Positions 34,198 through 44,915 of a stretch of 64,000 nucleotides of DNA are shown here, piece by piece. Below the pieces are notes generated by a model that saw nothing but the letters and a program-made list of their open reading frames with translations, was not told the DNA's origin and searched no databases. Position 1 is the stretch's first letter, and every line of letters begins with the position of its first letter. Source of the stretch: Coniochaeta sp. PMI_546 (Eukaryota > Ascomycota > Sordariomycetes > Coniochaetales > Coniochaetaceae); assembly GCA_021432605.1 (NCBI GenBank), contig MU271156.1, forward strand, positions 310,001-374,000, in the 5' to 3' direction. A program made the translations under genes and the position numbers.

Positions 34198-35229
34198 ATG
34201 ACCCCTATCTCACACATAGCGACCCGGGACGCTTCCGACGCCATCTGCCAACACAACCTTGACATCCACCGAAGCTGGACCCTAGCTCTCAGTGTCACCT
34301 TGCTCGTCTTCTCCCTGGCCTACGGCGCCATCATCTTCGTATTCGCGCGGGCCTACAAAAAGGCCCGCAGCAACTACTTGTGCATGAAGCAGCAGCACGA
34401 CATCGCCGTCTCCGAGCGCTCCTACTACGCCTCCTATGCCGACACGCTGGAAGGCCGTCTCAATCGCCTGAAGAAAGATCTCCAGATACACGAGCAATAC
34501 ATCGGCCGAGTTCCGCGCCTCGCGGTCTACCCCGTCGACGAGTCGGCAGACCTTGCCAACGGACCCATGGATCCGGGTCCGACTGACCCCTTTGTCGTAG
34601 GCGACGAAGAGTCGGAATACGAATATGACAACCCCGTCGTCAACACCGCTCGGGCACAGCAACTCACTCCTGCCAAGCCCCGTCGGACATCGGTGTTTAC
34701 GGACGGCAGCTCACCCCGCCCTCTGATCATGACCCCAGGGACATCGCACGGTTCAAGCGGTAAGTCCAAGTTCCTCCAGTCCAGTCATAAGACATCTGTT
34801 GAGCCCCCTATCGAAATGAGAGACTTTGTGACGCCCATCCAGGAAAGTGGCAGGCCCAACGGCCGTGATCTAAGAGCGTCTCGTGGTAGCGGCCGGGCTG
34901 ATGCCGCGCTTGCGCCTGTGAGGGGCGGGAGGGGGCGTGCTAACGTTGCCTTAGTGCCTAGCCCGTTGAGGCAGAGATTCGATAACCTTTCGGAGACTAC
35001 TGTGGCGGAAGACGTTGCTCGGGAGTACGAGGAGGATGATGAAATTAGCACTTTCTCCGGTCTGCATGCGGACAACGCAAAGCGGACTGGATTCGGGAGT
35101 AAGTATCATGCCTCTGTTGAGGACGCGCCTCTCTCTCCTCCGGCCGACTCGTTGGCCGCCGATCCTTCCCCTGGGCCGCAGCATCCCTTTACCGGAAACG
35201 GAAGTAGTAACATTGGAAAGGCGGTCTAG
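34198..35229 (+). CDS. Single-pass membrane protein, unknown function
   Basis: 343-residue single-exon protein. One strong transmembrane helix spans about residues 28-50 (TLALSVTLLVFSLAYGAIIF) and is followed by basic residues (RAYKKARSN), which favours a cytoplasmic C-terminal domain. A short predicted coiled coil follows (LEGRLNRLKKDLQIHEQYI). The rest is disordered, Pro/Ser/Gly-rich, with an acidic patch (EESEYEYD) and an RG-rich patch (VRGGRGRANVAL). No signal peptide distinct from the helix. I recognise no family; fungal genomes carry many such lineage-specific anchors. Start ATG is the first in frame with a CAACC context. Confidence 0.7.
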   Translation: MTPISHIATRDASDAICQHNLDIHRSWTLALSVTLLVFSLAYGAIIFVFARAYKKARSNYLCMKQQHDIAVSERSYYASYADTLEGRLNRLKKDLQIHEQYIGRVPRLAVYPVDESADLANGPMDPGPTDPFVVGDEESEYEYDNPVVNTARAQQLTPAKPRRTSVFTDGSSPRPLIMTPGTSHGSSGKSKFLQSSHKTSVEPPIEMRDFVTPIQESGRPNGRDLRASRGSGRADAALAPVRGGRGRANVALVPSPLRQRFDNLSETTVAEDVAREYEEDDEISTFSGLHADNAKRTGFGSKYHASVEDAPLSPPADSLAADPSPGPQHPFTGNGSSNIGKAV

Positions 35230-35862
35230 CGGGACAGATATAGACACGAAACGAGCGAATGATAAGGATACAGATATGGATTTAGGAATATTCTTAAACT
35301 CATGGGTAGAAGTGGCTGCTTGTTTTCCTATATCAATTTTCGTACATTTCTTCGCCAGGTAACAATTTTAGAATAACATCTTGAAAATCCTTACTCTCCC
35401 TCGAGAACTTTGAACCAGAAGTGATGCTCCCGACAAGCAAAGTAAAGACGGTAAAACCGATGGCTAATCGATCGTATTTGGCTGACCATGGGCTTGACTG
35501 ACTCACAAAGTCTTCAAACCAGGCTTTTAACATCATTCACCGTGTCGCATAAAACTTTGCCGTTGCAATACGGGCTGCTAGGATCTGAGGCTATTGATTT
35601 CACATACCTAGGTTGGTGGTAAGCTGGATCTTGTGCAGTGTTGGTTCAGTTCGCCAGACTGGCCACTTCGAAGAAGGCCCGACCATGGATAAGACAAAGT
35701 ACGTCAACTGATATTCAAGTACGAGCAAATCGCTATACGTCACGAGACGTCCCATTAGCATTAAGGGGTATCGAAGAGTAAATCACACGAAGCATGTCCC
35801 AGTGACGATGAAAGAGACGCCAGACTCCGTCGCAGACCATTTGTGCTGATACATCTGATACA
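35230..35862. other. Convergent 3' region before the P450 gene
   Basis: 633 bases, both flanking genes end here; nothing recognised. Confidence 0.5.
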
Positions 35863-37864
35863 TTAAGCCTTCCTCCTCCGAACTCTGATTGTCTGCGAAA
35901 AAGGCGGCCCCATGCTGCTCACAAACCACAGATTCTCAGGCCTCGTCGGCAGCTGCTCAATCTCGTAGTGCAACGCAATATGAGCAAGCGTCAACTTCAT
36001 CTGGTTGGCCGCGAAGAAGCGTCCCGGACTGTATGAAGCACCGTTAGTATCTCCTGTCCTCAAGACCAGATATCCGAGAAAGACCCACCAAGCATTAGGC
36101 CCATGACTGAATGCCAAAAACGTCGGACTCGTCGTAACAAGCGCCAACGGTCTATCACCCTTCTCCTCAGCCTTGATCGAACCAGCCGACGTCTTCCTCG
36201 AGACACACGTGCCAGACGCGCTCTCAGTGTCACTCCCACTGGCACTCGCCCGCCGCCCCTCAGGAACCGTCAGCCCCGGCCTGGCCCCCGCCTCTCTCAC
36301 AAACCGAAAAGCCTCGAAAGTCTCAGGACTAGAGTAGAACTCGCCGTCCCTGTGGACACTATATGCCTGTATGCCCACCTTTGTGCCGCGAGGCACGTGC
36401 GTGCCGTCCGGCAGCGTCACGCCTCCGGGCGCGAGGACGGTCTTCATGATGCCCCTGGCTACGAAGCCGTTGAGCCGCATGCTCTCTCGCAGAGCGGAGT
36501 CGACGTGGACCATGCGTGCTAGAGCGGCTTTGCCCCACGGCGAAGCAGTGGCGGGTTTACGTCTGGTGCCAGGGATGTGGGAAGATAACTCCGCCAGGAC
36601 CTCGTCGCGCATGGTGTCAAGATACGAGGCGCAGTGGGGCGAGGCAGCGACGTCAAGGATGGCGTTGGTGATGGTTATGACGGAGGACTGGATGGCTGCA
36701 AAGCAGAGGGATGCGAAACGCTTGGTTATGAGGGTTGGTGTGAGCTCTGTTGGGTCCCGGTGGGAGAGGGCGTGGGAGATTGCCCATTGGATATAGTCGT
36801 CCTGTGAAAAAGTTAGTGGGCGATACCCTTGTCTCTGACATTGATGGGCAACGTACCGGCTTCTTAAGGTCGAACAACGGAAGTTGCTTCTCTCCACTCG
36901 GCTGCATTTGGGCCAGACGCTCCTTGACGAGGGGCAAGATGAACTTGGATAAGGTGAGGTAGTGCATGTAGTCGTATGCGGTGATGAAGGGAGACATGAT
37001 ACTTTCCAATCGATGTCAGCCATGTCCCACAATTGCAAGGTAGTCGCTTAGAGCCGAAATTACGGTTGTTGATAGGGCTGAGTAGGACTTACGGCTTCAA
37101 GAACCACGGAAGCAAGTTGATCCCAGCAGCAGAGAGCACAACATTCCTGTCAAACAGCCGAGCACTTCTCAGAAACTCCTTATCCTGCGTGAGCTCCTTT
37201 CCAACCAGCACCCTCATAGACAGGCGCGAGATGACGTCTAGCATTGTGTCATAAAGATTAACCTCCTTCCAGTCCTCGGTGTCGACGCCCCAATTCTCCT
37301 CAAGGCATAGTTGGAGCTCTTCCACGATATCATCGGCGAAATTGCCCAGCTTGTGGGTCAGTTCTCGCCTGATGACTTCCGGGTGGATAGGCTCGCGAAC
37401 TATGTTGGGGTGGAAGAAGGTGTGATCTGCCTCGAGGAACTGGCGGTTTACCTCGTTCTGGCTCATGACGTGCTCCGGCTGCTCACATAACCATCGCGCT
37501 GCCGAGACTGGGAGGACTACCTCCGGCCCTGTGAGGATATGTGGGAGCACGTATGCTTGGCCGTGCTTGGAGTACTGCCATAATGTTAGCAGGTCATTCG
37601 TAACTGCGCAGTTGGTTGGTCCACCTTGGCGTAGCCCTCATTGATAAGGCTCTTGAGGTTGAGGATGCTGGTCACGTTGGCTTTGAGACGGGACCATGGA
37701 CCACTGCTGCTGTCTATTCCGGCCCATGGCAAGTTTGGTGGAAGGGAAGCATTTGACGTTAGACGAAAGAGAAGATTGACGATGATTACTAGAGGGAAAA
37801 CGACAGCTGAAAGGAATATCGCCGTGAGGAGAGCGGCTGGGGCCGACTCTAGCAAGATGGCCAT
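35863..37864 (-). CDS. Cytochrome P450 monooxygenase
   Basis: 581-residue membrane-anchored haem monooxygenase of the ent-kaurene-oxidase-like type common in fungal metabolism. Five exons: 37625-37864, 37093-37574, 36857-37001, 36089-36801, 35863-36028; all four introns have good branch sites (for example ATACTAACGG). An N-terminal anchor helix covers residues 8-32. The I-helix reads FAAIQSSVIT where family members usually have FAAIHTT-like sequence; the K-helix is ALRESMRLNG; the haem loop FSHGPNACPGRFFA is assembled across intron 36029-36088, which splits the haem Cys codon. An acidic/Ser-rich insertion of about 45 residues precedes the haem loop and makes the protein longer than usual. No biosynthetic cluster surrounds it, so substrate is unknown. 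Confidence 0.92.
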
Positions 37865-40170
37865 GTCTGTGTTGTGCGGGTTTGGGGCCGGCTAGAGTTA
37901 CCGCGGAGGACTAAGGGGTTTTTGTAGTTGACAGCGATGCCATGAACAGAGCATAGAGGGACGGGGCACTTGTTGCCCGATAGTTTCACAATGGCGTTGT
38001 TCTTATGATTGTGTATGGGTATAGCTCCTTTGGCTATGTGGTGTGGTCGGCGGTGCCACTCAACCACGGCGAGTGTGGGAGCGAACGGACAAAAGCTAAG
38101 ATGCTCCACAAGATATCTGTATAGATACGAGAAGTAGAGCCATTAGACGCGCTTGCTTCACTTGGAACAAGCAAGGTGAGCGGTGATGACAGGTGAGGTT
38201 GAGATGGCGCAGCCTATTTGCTGAAGTACCTCGGAAGGCATATGGTGACATCGGTGATTCACCATGCATTTGCTGTGACAAGATCTGAATCTTGGTACAC
38301 TTTTGCTAGCGTCAGTTCATCTTGTGTGTGACAGGGAAGAGCAACAGGGGTATAGGGGTATGCCTTAGAATGCCAGACCCGTCCCGTTCCAACGGGCGAG
38401 CTCTTTTGCAAACTCATGAATGCTGTACATAGGTAGTAAACAAAGGGCTCGAGAACAACTTTCTGTACGACACGATGGGAAGCTGCTGAGTTGCTCAAGT
38501 AGCCCTGGAAAGCAGGTTGCGCATCATGAGGCGGCAATTTTGACATCTCTGGTGGAGCATAATGGTACTATGAAGTCAAGGGCATCAAGAGACACGCCAT
38601 GGAGGGACTGTCTCCCGCATCGATCCTGCTGGCGTTGCTCGCTTCGCGGAGTGGTGGTCTGGGTATCCCTCGCCACAGCCATACAGCTTGGCGCTAGTGT
38701 AGTATCCTCACTCAGGCTTCGGATTCCTGGAAAGTCGAAGCGGACAAGTCGTCTGCAATGCAGATTGGGTTCACACCTAGTAACAACGTGAACATCTGAA
38801 CGCATACTCCGCAAAGTCGCTGATCGGCATGCTTTCTTCGATAACAACGTGGTTTGAATGACGATCCCTCGGCAGCTCTTGCTCAATTTCCAGCCTGGAT
38901 TTGAGACATCAAACGGAAGCGAGGGCCTTTAGTTGGTTTGTGCCTGCCGTTGCTGCCGTTGCCGTTGATCAAATTGTCGTTTAAAGTTGGGTTAGGCCCC
39001 CGCTACTCGCTAGCTGCTTCTGGACTCTGGTCACCCCCTGCCAATCGGCATGGAGAACAAATTGCCAAGCTTAGATGAACTTAGGATCGACATCGCATCT
39101 TGCCAAAACCAGGTTAGTACCGATGCAGCCCGCTGGGCCCAACTTGGAAGGAAGCTGGATCTCAAATCTCAGCGCGACAGGGGGAAGAAGGAGCAACCAC
39201 ACGACAAAACGCAGCATGCAAGGGCAATCACAAGTGCTTAACGAGACACGATGCTCGAGCAGCCCCGAAGTCATCGGTGCCCCCTGGAAAGAATGCATCT
39301 CAAGCTGTGCATGACGGGAGTGGACGTGGAGGCTGCAGCCACAGCAGGTAAACATTTCCAAACGTCCAAGCTGCATTGGTTCAACACCTGAGCCAAGAGA
39401 TGTTAACCAATACTGCAACCGCACCTGGTGCGCCATGCAGTCAGTGGCGTTTCTCGGGCCAGGGTCCGCAGCCGTGCCGTCCGCATTTGCCCTGACTCGC
39501 TTCTTCGCGTGTCACACAGGCTGTCCCAAGGCTCCGTCACCCACCGAGTTGTTCGCCTGATGTATTTTCACCATCGACGTATCCTGCCTACACTAGAAGT
39601 AACGACGACTGTTTCGATGTCAGTTAGGCGCATTGGGTGACCGATCTGGTTTCCCGCCACTTCAAGATCGAGAACACATCAGCCTACCTTCCTTACGATG
39701 TAGCATGCTCCTTCAAGTTGAGAATGTTGGCTTCAATCGTCGTGTCGTGGAGGTCGGCGACCAATCTCGGGACGCCAAACGGGTTGCATTCCGTCCTTAG
39801 CACTCTCTCACGCTAGCCTATTATCCTGGCGCCACCCCTGTATAAGCGAATATGCCCGTTCCTGAGTGCTATTCCCGAAATAGTTGAATTCCAGCTGATC
39901 ATGCTCTTGCTTGTCGGCTCGACTTCCTCGTTCTGATGTGTGTACACATGCAGGAAGCATCTGTGTCGATCACCACGCGTTTCCTGACTAGGGTTACTCT
40001 ATTTCGTGATACTTCATGACCACTTCAAATAAGCCACTCCCCAGACCCTCGTCGGAAGACCTCTCCTGCCTGACCTCCAGTCAATTTCGCAAGAAGCTCG
40101 ATATTAGTCGAGATACGAAAGACCCGAAGACAGCCAGCTCATCATCGTCACCGTCTGTGTACCCGTCATC
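37865..40170. other. Intergenic stretch upstream of hydrophobin
   Basis: About 2.3 kb. The left side is the P450 promoter; the right side is the hydrophobin promoter, with TATAAGC at about 39841. An upstream open frame starting ATG at 40016 overlaps the hydrophobin start in another frame. No other gene recognised. Confidence 0.5.
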
Positions 40171-40710
40171 ATGTTCTCCATCCGCACCAAGATGCTCTCC
40201 CTCTTCCTTCTCCTAGGCACCCTCCTGTTTTTTGTCCAAGCAAACCCGACTCCAGGCCTGCTCCCTCTCGCCGGGAAGATCCCCATCCTCGATGCTCTCC
40301 TAGCTCTTGGTGCCAGCCCTCCGCCCAAGCTGCTGCAGACAGTGAACCCCTCGCCGGAATGTGCGGCCATCAACCAGGGCGAGCTGCAGTGCTGCCGTGC
40401 CATGGTCGCCGGCGACATCCAGCTTGTGACCTGGATCGCCATGGTGTACGGGTACAACCTCAACCCGAATGACATCAATGGTTTGAACTGTATGTGATTG
40501 CACTCGGCATCAGATCGACCTGAAAAGTGTTAGGTTGGTAGCTAATGATTGCTGCAGGCGACAAGAACCTCGATGCTTGTCCGGGAGTAAAGGTCTGCTG
40601 TCAGGTTACAGCTCTGGTCCGTACATGCTGATTCCTACAAAATAGTGAGGAATCTTACTTACACAACCGTGCAGAACCCACTGCTCTCACTCTGGTGCCA
40701 GGACGCCTAG
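40171..40710 (+). CDS. Hydrophobin
   Basis: 137-residue secreted surface-active protein. Three exons: 40171-40489, 40558-40616, 40675-40710; the first intron splits the fourth conserved Cys codon. A signal peptide (to about VQA, residue 24) precedes a mature chain with eight Cys in the hydrophobin order C, CC, C, C, CC, C. Spacing is C-x9-CC-x31-C-x6-C-x5-CC-x12-C: the first gap resembles class II, while the x31 loop and x5 gap resemble class I. The last exon encodes only NPLLSLWCQDA. Hydrophobins self-assemble at air-water interfaces to coat hyphae and spores. The start could also be Met8; both give a usable signal peptide. Confidence 0.87.
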
Positions 40711-41709
40711 GCGAGCGGTCTTCAGCTTCCAGCACGTGCAGGGCTTGGTGGAAAATGAGTCAAAAAGCGCAAAGGACACATGCCAGTTTCTATTGTGGCC
40801 CAGCCTACGACATGTTATCATGTTCGCGTGTGTGGCTGCTGCGCACCCCAGTTTCCGCTTGACGGATTTATTTGTGGCTTTATTTTCCTAATGTACCGGG
40901 GTATCTCGGCTTGCCTGCCTAAAGCTCGTTAAAGTCGCGATGCCCCTGGGCTGAACAGGTCGATCTTCGAGGGGATCTGCTGGTTGAGCTGGCAAAGTCA
41001 AAATCGATAAGCGGACACTCTGCTGTAGCAGCTGTCCGTGGTAGCTGTCGATGGGTGTCCGGAGCTATAGTATAACAGTGTACCATACCTTAGTTCTCTG
41101 ATAATGTGTAATACTTTGTTGGCAATACAAGCCGTCTGCATGGCCATGAGACAGTATCATGGCGTACGAAGTTGACTTGCCTTGTCAGGTAAGAAACACG
41201 GCGGTGGGATTTGCAGACGCTGTCCACCCAGAACGAGTTCTCACACTGAGGGTGAGTTGTACCTCGAATGGATGCCGCACCATGTCCTTTCGAAAACCAC
41301 ACTTATCGCTGACAGCTACAACCACTCGCATTTCAGTTCCATCGAGATCACTAACTTCACAAGGTTCGTCAAGCAAGAAGGCAAATGTAGTATAAATGTG
41401 AGATGAAGTGTATGCCTGACGTGTCACGCCGCCATGGCACCTCGCTGGCCAACCACAGCCCTCGTTGCCCATGAAAGGAACTTACACGAATGTCAAGCCT
41501 TTCCAAACGCTCTGCCAGCTCTTCATATTGTACACGAACGCTCGCGTTCTCCTCTTTCTCCTCCGCAGATATAACCAACCGTCTTGCCCAGTGGGGGATT
41601 TTTGTTTAGACCGTAGATATACACCTGATAGTGATACAAACAGCAAACCAGTCCGCCGAGGTCCGTACTCCGATCCGGCTGATTGCTGGCTCGCCCCAGT
41701 TGTCCTCTC
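40711..41709. other. Convergent 3' region hydrophobin / COQ1
   Basis: About 1.0 kb, longer than needed for two 3' ends. Only short open frames; nothing recognised. Confidence 0.5.
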
Positions 41710-43106
41710 TTACTTGTTCCTCTTCAGCGTCTTCACAGCCATCTCAATCAGTCCATCCTTGGCCTCGCTATCAGGGAACGGCGCGATAGCAGCGATAGCC
41801 TGCTCGGCATAATCCTCTGCCAGCGCCCTCGTCTGCTCAATACCATCACTCTGGAGCACCAAATCTCTTGCCTGTCACAAAAGTCAGTCCCAAGTCATAC
41901 AACCAGCACGTGTGGTCCAAGAAATAAACTCACCAGTTCCACATCTCCCTCCTCAGCAAACTTCCTCCCCACGAGCGCCCCTAGCTCCGGCATCGTCTTC
42001 CACGCAAACAGCAGCGGCGCCGTCGCCAGACCCAACTCCAGATCCGCCCCCGCCGGCTTGCCGAGCTCCTTGTTGCTCCGCGTATAATCCAGCATATCAT
42101 CAACAAGCTGGAACGCCAGCCCCAGATTCTTGCCATACGCATACGCCGCATCGACGGTGGCCTCGTCCGAGCCCCCCAGCAGCGCGGCCGCCCGACAGCT
42201 CTTGCTGATCAGGCTCGCCGTCTTGAGGTACGTCTTTTGCAGGTAGTACGTCAGCGTCTCCTCGGTGTAGACCGGGTTGCGCTCGTCGCTGGCCGTGTTA
42301 CGGAGCTGCATGAACTCGCCCTCGACGAGGTTGGCGATGACGGTCGCGAGCAGCTCGACTACTTCGGCGTCCCGTAGGCGGGCGAGGGCGACGGATGCCC
42401 GGCCCAGCAGGAAGTCGCCTGCTAGCACGGCCATTTTGTTGCCGAACTCGAGGTTGGCGCTTGGCGCGCCGCGGCGTGAGACGGAGTGGTCTATTACGTC
42501 GTCGTGGAGGAGGGAGGCCGTGTGGATTAGCTCTGTTATTTCGGCCAGGCGGCGCTGGGAAGGGAGGATGTCTTGTGGTGTTGCCGGGTCTACTGGTGGA
42601 CTTGTTGGAGGAGAGGAAGGGTTGGCGTCTGAGAGTATGGCGAGGGGGGATATGGCCGTATCTATGGCGGCGGTGCGCCGTTGTTGTGGTGCTTTCGGGC
42701 AGAGAGATGTCGCGCGGGACATGAGTAGTACGATTAAAGGTCGGACGTGCTTGCCCTCGGCTTGCGTGTAGTATTTTGCTGCGCGGTCGAGGGAGGGGTG
42801 GCCTGAGCCGAGGAGTTTGCGGATGTTGCCCGTCAGGAACTTCATCTCCTTTGCTACAACCCGTAGGGGGTCGACGTGCAGGTCGGAACCCTTGGTGGCG
42901 CGGGATATGGCGTTGTTGACCATGTGGCCGGCCACGGAGACGGCCGCCGAGAAAGCGGACGAGTTCCTGGGGGAAGAATGGTAGGCCGCCCGGGACTGCC
43001 GTATCCGGACGTCCAGACCGGCGGTCCGTATGCACTCATAGCATCTTGTCGTCGACGCCGGTCTGAGCAGTGCCGAGGCAGCCGCTCGCCTTATTCGGAG
43101 CTGCAT
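41710..43106 (-). CDS. COQ1: Polyprenyl diphosphate synthase for ubiquinone (COQ1)
   Basis: 444-residue trans-prenyltransferase that makes the ubiquinone side chain in mitochondria by condensing isopentenyl diphosphate onto an allylic primer. Exons 41934-43106 and 41710-41871; the 62-base intron has GTGAGT donor and GTGACAG acceptor, phase 0. The N-terminus is Arg/Ala/Ser-rich without acidic residues (MQLRIRRAAASALLRP), as a mitochondrial presequence. Key motifs: GKHVRPLIVLL, first Asp-rich motif LLHDDVID with SRRGAPS after it, and second Asp-rich motif LAFQLVDDMLDYT. An insertion of about 40 residues with SSPPTSPPVDP precedes the first Asp-rich motif, as in other fungal COQ1 proteins. The tail LIEMAVKTLKRNK is typical. 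Confidence 0.95.
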
Positions 43107-43520
43107 AACTTTTTATTTCCTCCTCGCGACGACCCAATTGGATCGTGTAAGCCGTTATCTTGTTGTGCGCTGCATCTGGAGAGTGTATATGGACTGGAGC
43201 TGTGTTGATAGTGCCCTGAAAATGCGGATTTTGTTGGTGCAGTTGAAGGTCGATTATTCAGGATCCCGAAAACTTCCATGCGGCTGGCTGGCGGAATCGA
43301 GAAATTTTGGGCTACCAAAAAAGCCTCCACAGCTGCTGCTGGAAAGTGGGTCACTTTGAGCTGCAAAATCCAATGACGTTTTACTCTGTGCTTACCCTGT
43401 CGCTGCTTCTCCCGTCGCGATGCACGTCTCAAGGCTGCCATCTCGAATTGTGTCCTCGCGAATGGACAGCTCCTTAGAACCCAGCAACCAAATGTCAATA
43501 TAGCACTGTTAGGAGACGTC
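43107..43520. promoter_or_regulatory. Shared divergent promoter COQ1 / VMA12-like
   Basis: 414 bases between divergent starts of two organelle-related genes. No specific regulatory motif identified. Confidence 0.5.
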
Positions 43521-44412
43521 ATGGTCCTCCTTACGATGACGCCCTCCATAGTGGAGGGCCTTGCCAAGTGCAAGCCCTTCGAAGACGGCGGAAAGCCGCG
43601 AGAAGATGCAAAGCCAGCAAAGCAGAACGACGAACCAACGCTAGATAACCCGTCCCCTGGACAGCCCATATCCCATGGTCAGATACTCGATCTATGGAAG
43701 ACACTCAAAGAATCCGGCGACAAGGAATACACCCTCGAAAGCCTCCTGCGAGGAGCCAAGGTCTACGTGCCTCCTCCTCCACCCAAACCAGAACCTGTAA
43801 GCATGCAGTTCGTCAACCGAGCTACCCGATATCACCATACTGACTCTTAATCTGCAGTCTGACGAGTACAAAGCCCTCATGGCCCGTCTCCGCCGCGAAG
43901 AGGAGCAGCGAGCCTACGAGCGCATGACACACCCTCAAGCCGCAACCGAGACCTTCTCGCAACGCTTCCCGAACGCCGCCATGACGCACGCCTTCGCCGA
44001 GGTCAACCGGCCTCTCCGTGAGTCAGACACGGGCGACGACGACGTGACGTACAACGACGTGCACAGGCAGCTGATGCTATTGCTCAACTTTGTTGTGAGC
44101 ATACTCGGCGTTGCGGGCACGCTGTGGGTGGTGGCGCGGTGGTGGAGCACGCCGGCGAGGTTGTTTCTTACCATGGGTGGAAGTGTGGTTGTTGGGATTG
44201 CGGAGGTCGCTGTGTATCAGGGGTACTTATGGCATTTGGGTGAGGCGAAGAAGAAGGATGGCAAGATCAGAGAGATCAGGGAGGTAATGCAGACTTGGGT
44301 TGTTGGAAAGGATGAGGATGCTGTGGCGTTGGTTGCCGGAGCTGAGCATACTGGAGACACAGATCTGGTGGGAGACAGTAATTTGAGGAGAAGAAGAAAA
44401 GAGCCGACTTAG
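43521..44412 (+). CDS. VMA12: V-ATPase assembly factor VMA12-like
   Basis: 276-residue endoplasmic reticulum membrane protein that helps assemble the Vo sector of the vacuolar ATPase. Exons 43521-43796 and 43858-44412; the 61-base intron has GTAAGC donor and CTGCAG acceptor, phase 0. The VMA12 domain starts with YKALMARLRREEEQRAYERM and contains two transmembrane helices, LMLLLNFVVSILGVAGTLWV and LFLTMGGSVVVGIAEVAVY, separated by a short Trp/Arg loop. N- and C-termini are hydrophilic and presumably cytosolic, as in yeast Vma12. Length is normal for fungi. Two near-adjacent Met codons exist at the start (MVLLTMTPS); the first was taken. Confidence 0.88.
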
Positions 44413-44915
44413 TCTTCTAGTATTAGTATGGAATCATTTACCATTCGAGGACGAAACTGATCGAACTATTGTACTGCTTATTTCACTGAGAAATACCTTA
44501 GGCATCTCATAAGTACGGTACTGACCTACTGAACCGTACCTACCTCGACTTACATTGGACAGCGTCTGTTCTGTGAAAAAAGAATGCTGAATACGCAGCA
44601 TCTGCCTGATGCGATGCACAACTACCTAGGTGCTCGGTACCTTAGGTAAGCTAAGGTACCAAGGTACCTCTAGCCCGGTTTGTCGCGCTAGATCAACCTT
44701 CCCTTAAATGCGACGCGTCTCCCGAACGCGGGGCATTTTCCACCACCACACTTCCACATGTCCTTGAGTCCTTTCTGGATAATGGGGGATTCTTTCGATA
44801 TGCCATGCATTTCATAAGGTAGCGCAGAATGTGCCATGAATTTTGAATCTGACAAACATCGGCGATTGACTGGTGCGAACGCTGGCGGCTGTGCTGGACT
44901 AGGCGACTCGATGCA
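44413..44915. other. Intergenic stretch with TACC/TTAGG palindromes
   Basis: 503 bases rich in GTACC and TAGG words, including the inverted repeat at 44636-44668 and the pair GTACGGTACTG / GAACCGTACC near 44510-44540. Contains the promoter of the Eco1-type zinc-finger gene. Confidence 0.6.
44636..44668. repeat. GGTACCTTAG inverted repeat cluster
   Basis: GGTACCTTAG and CTAAGGTACC form perfect 10-base arms around five bases (44636-44660), followed by another AAGGTACC. It shares the GGTACCTTAGGTA word with 25409-25423. Confidence 0.75.

Noticed and set aside
34198-40710. Secondary-metabolite cluster around the P450
   Set aside because: No polyketide synthase, peptide synthetase, terpene cyclase, transporter or cluster regulator is adjacent.
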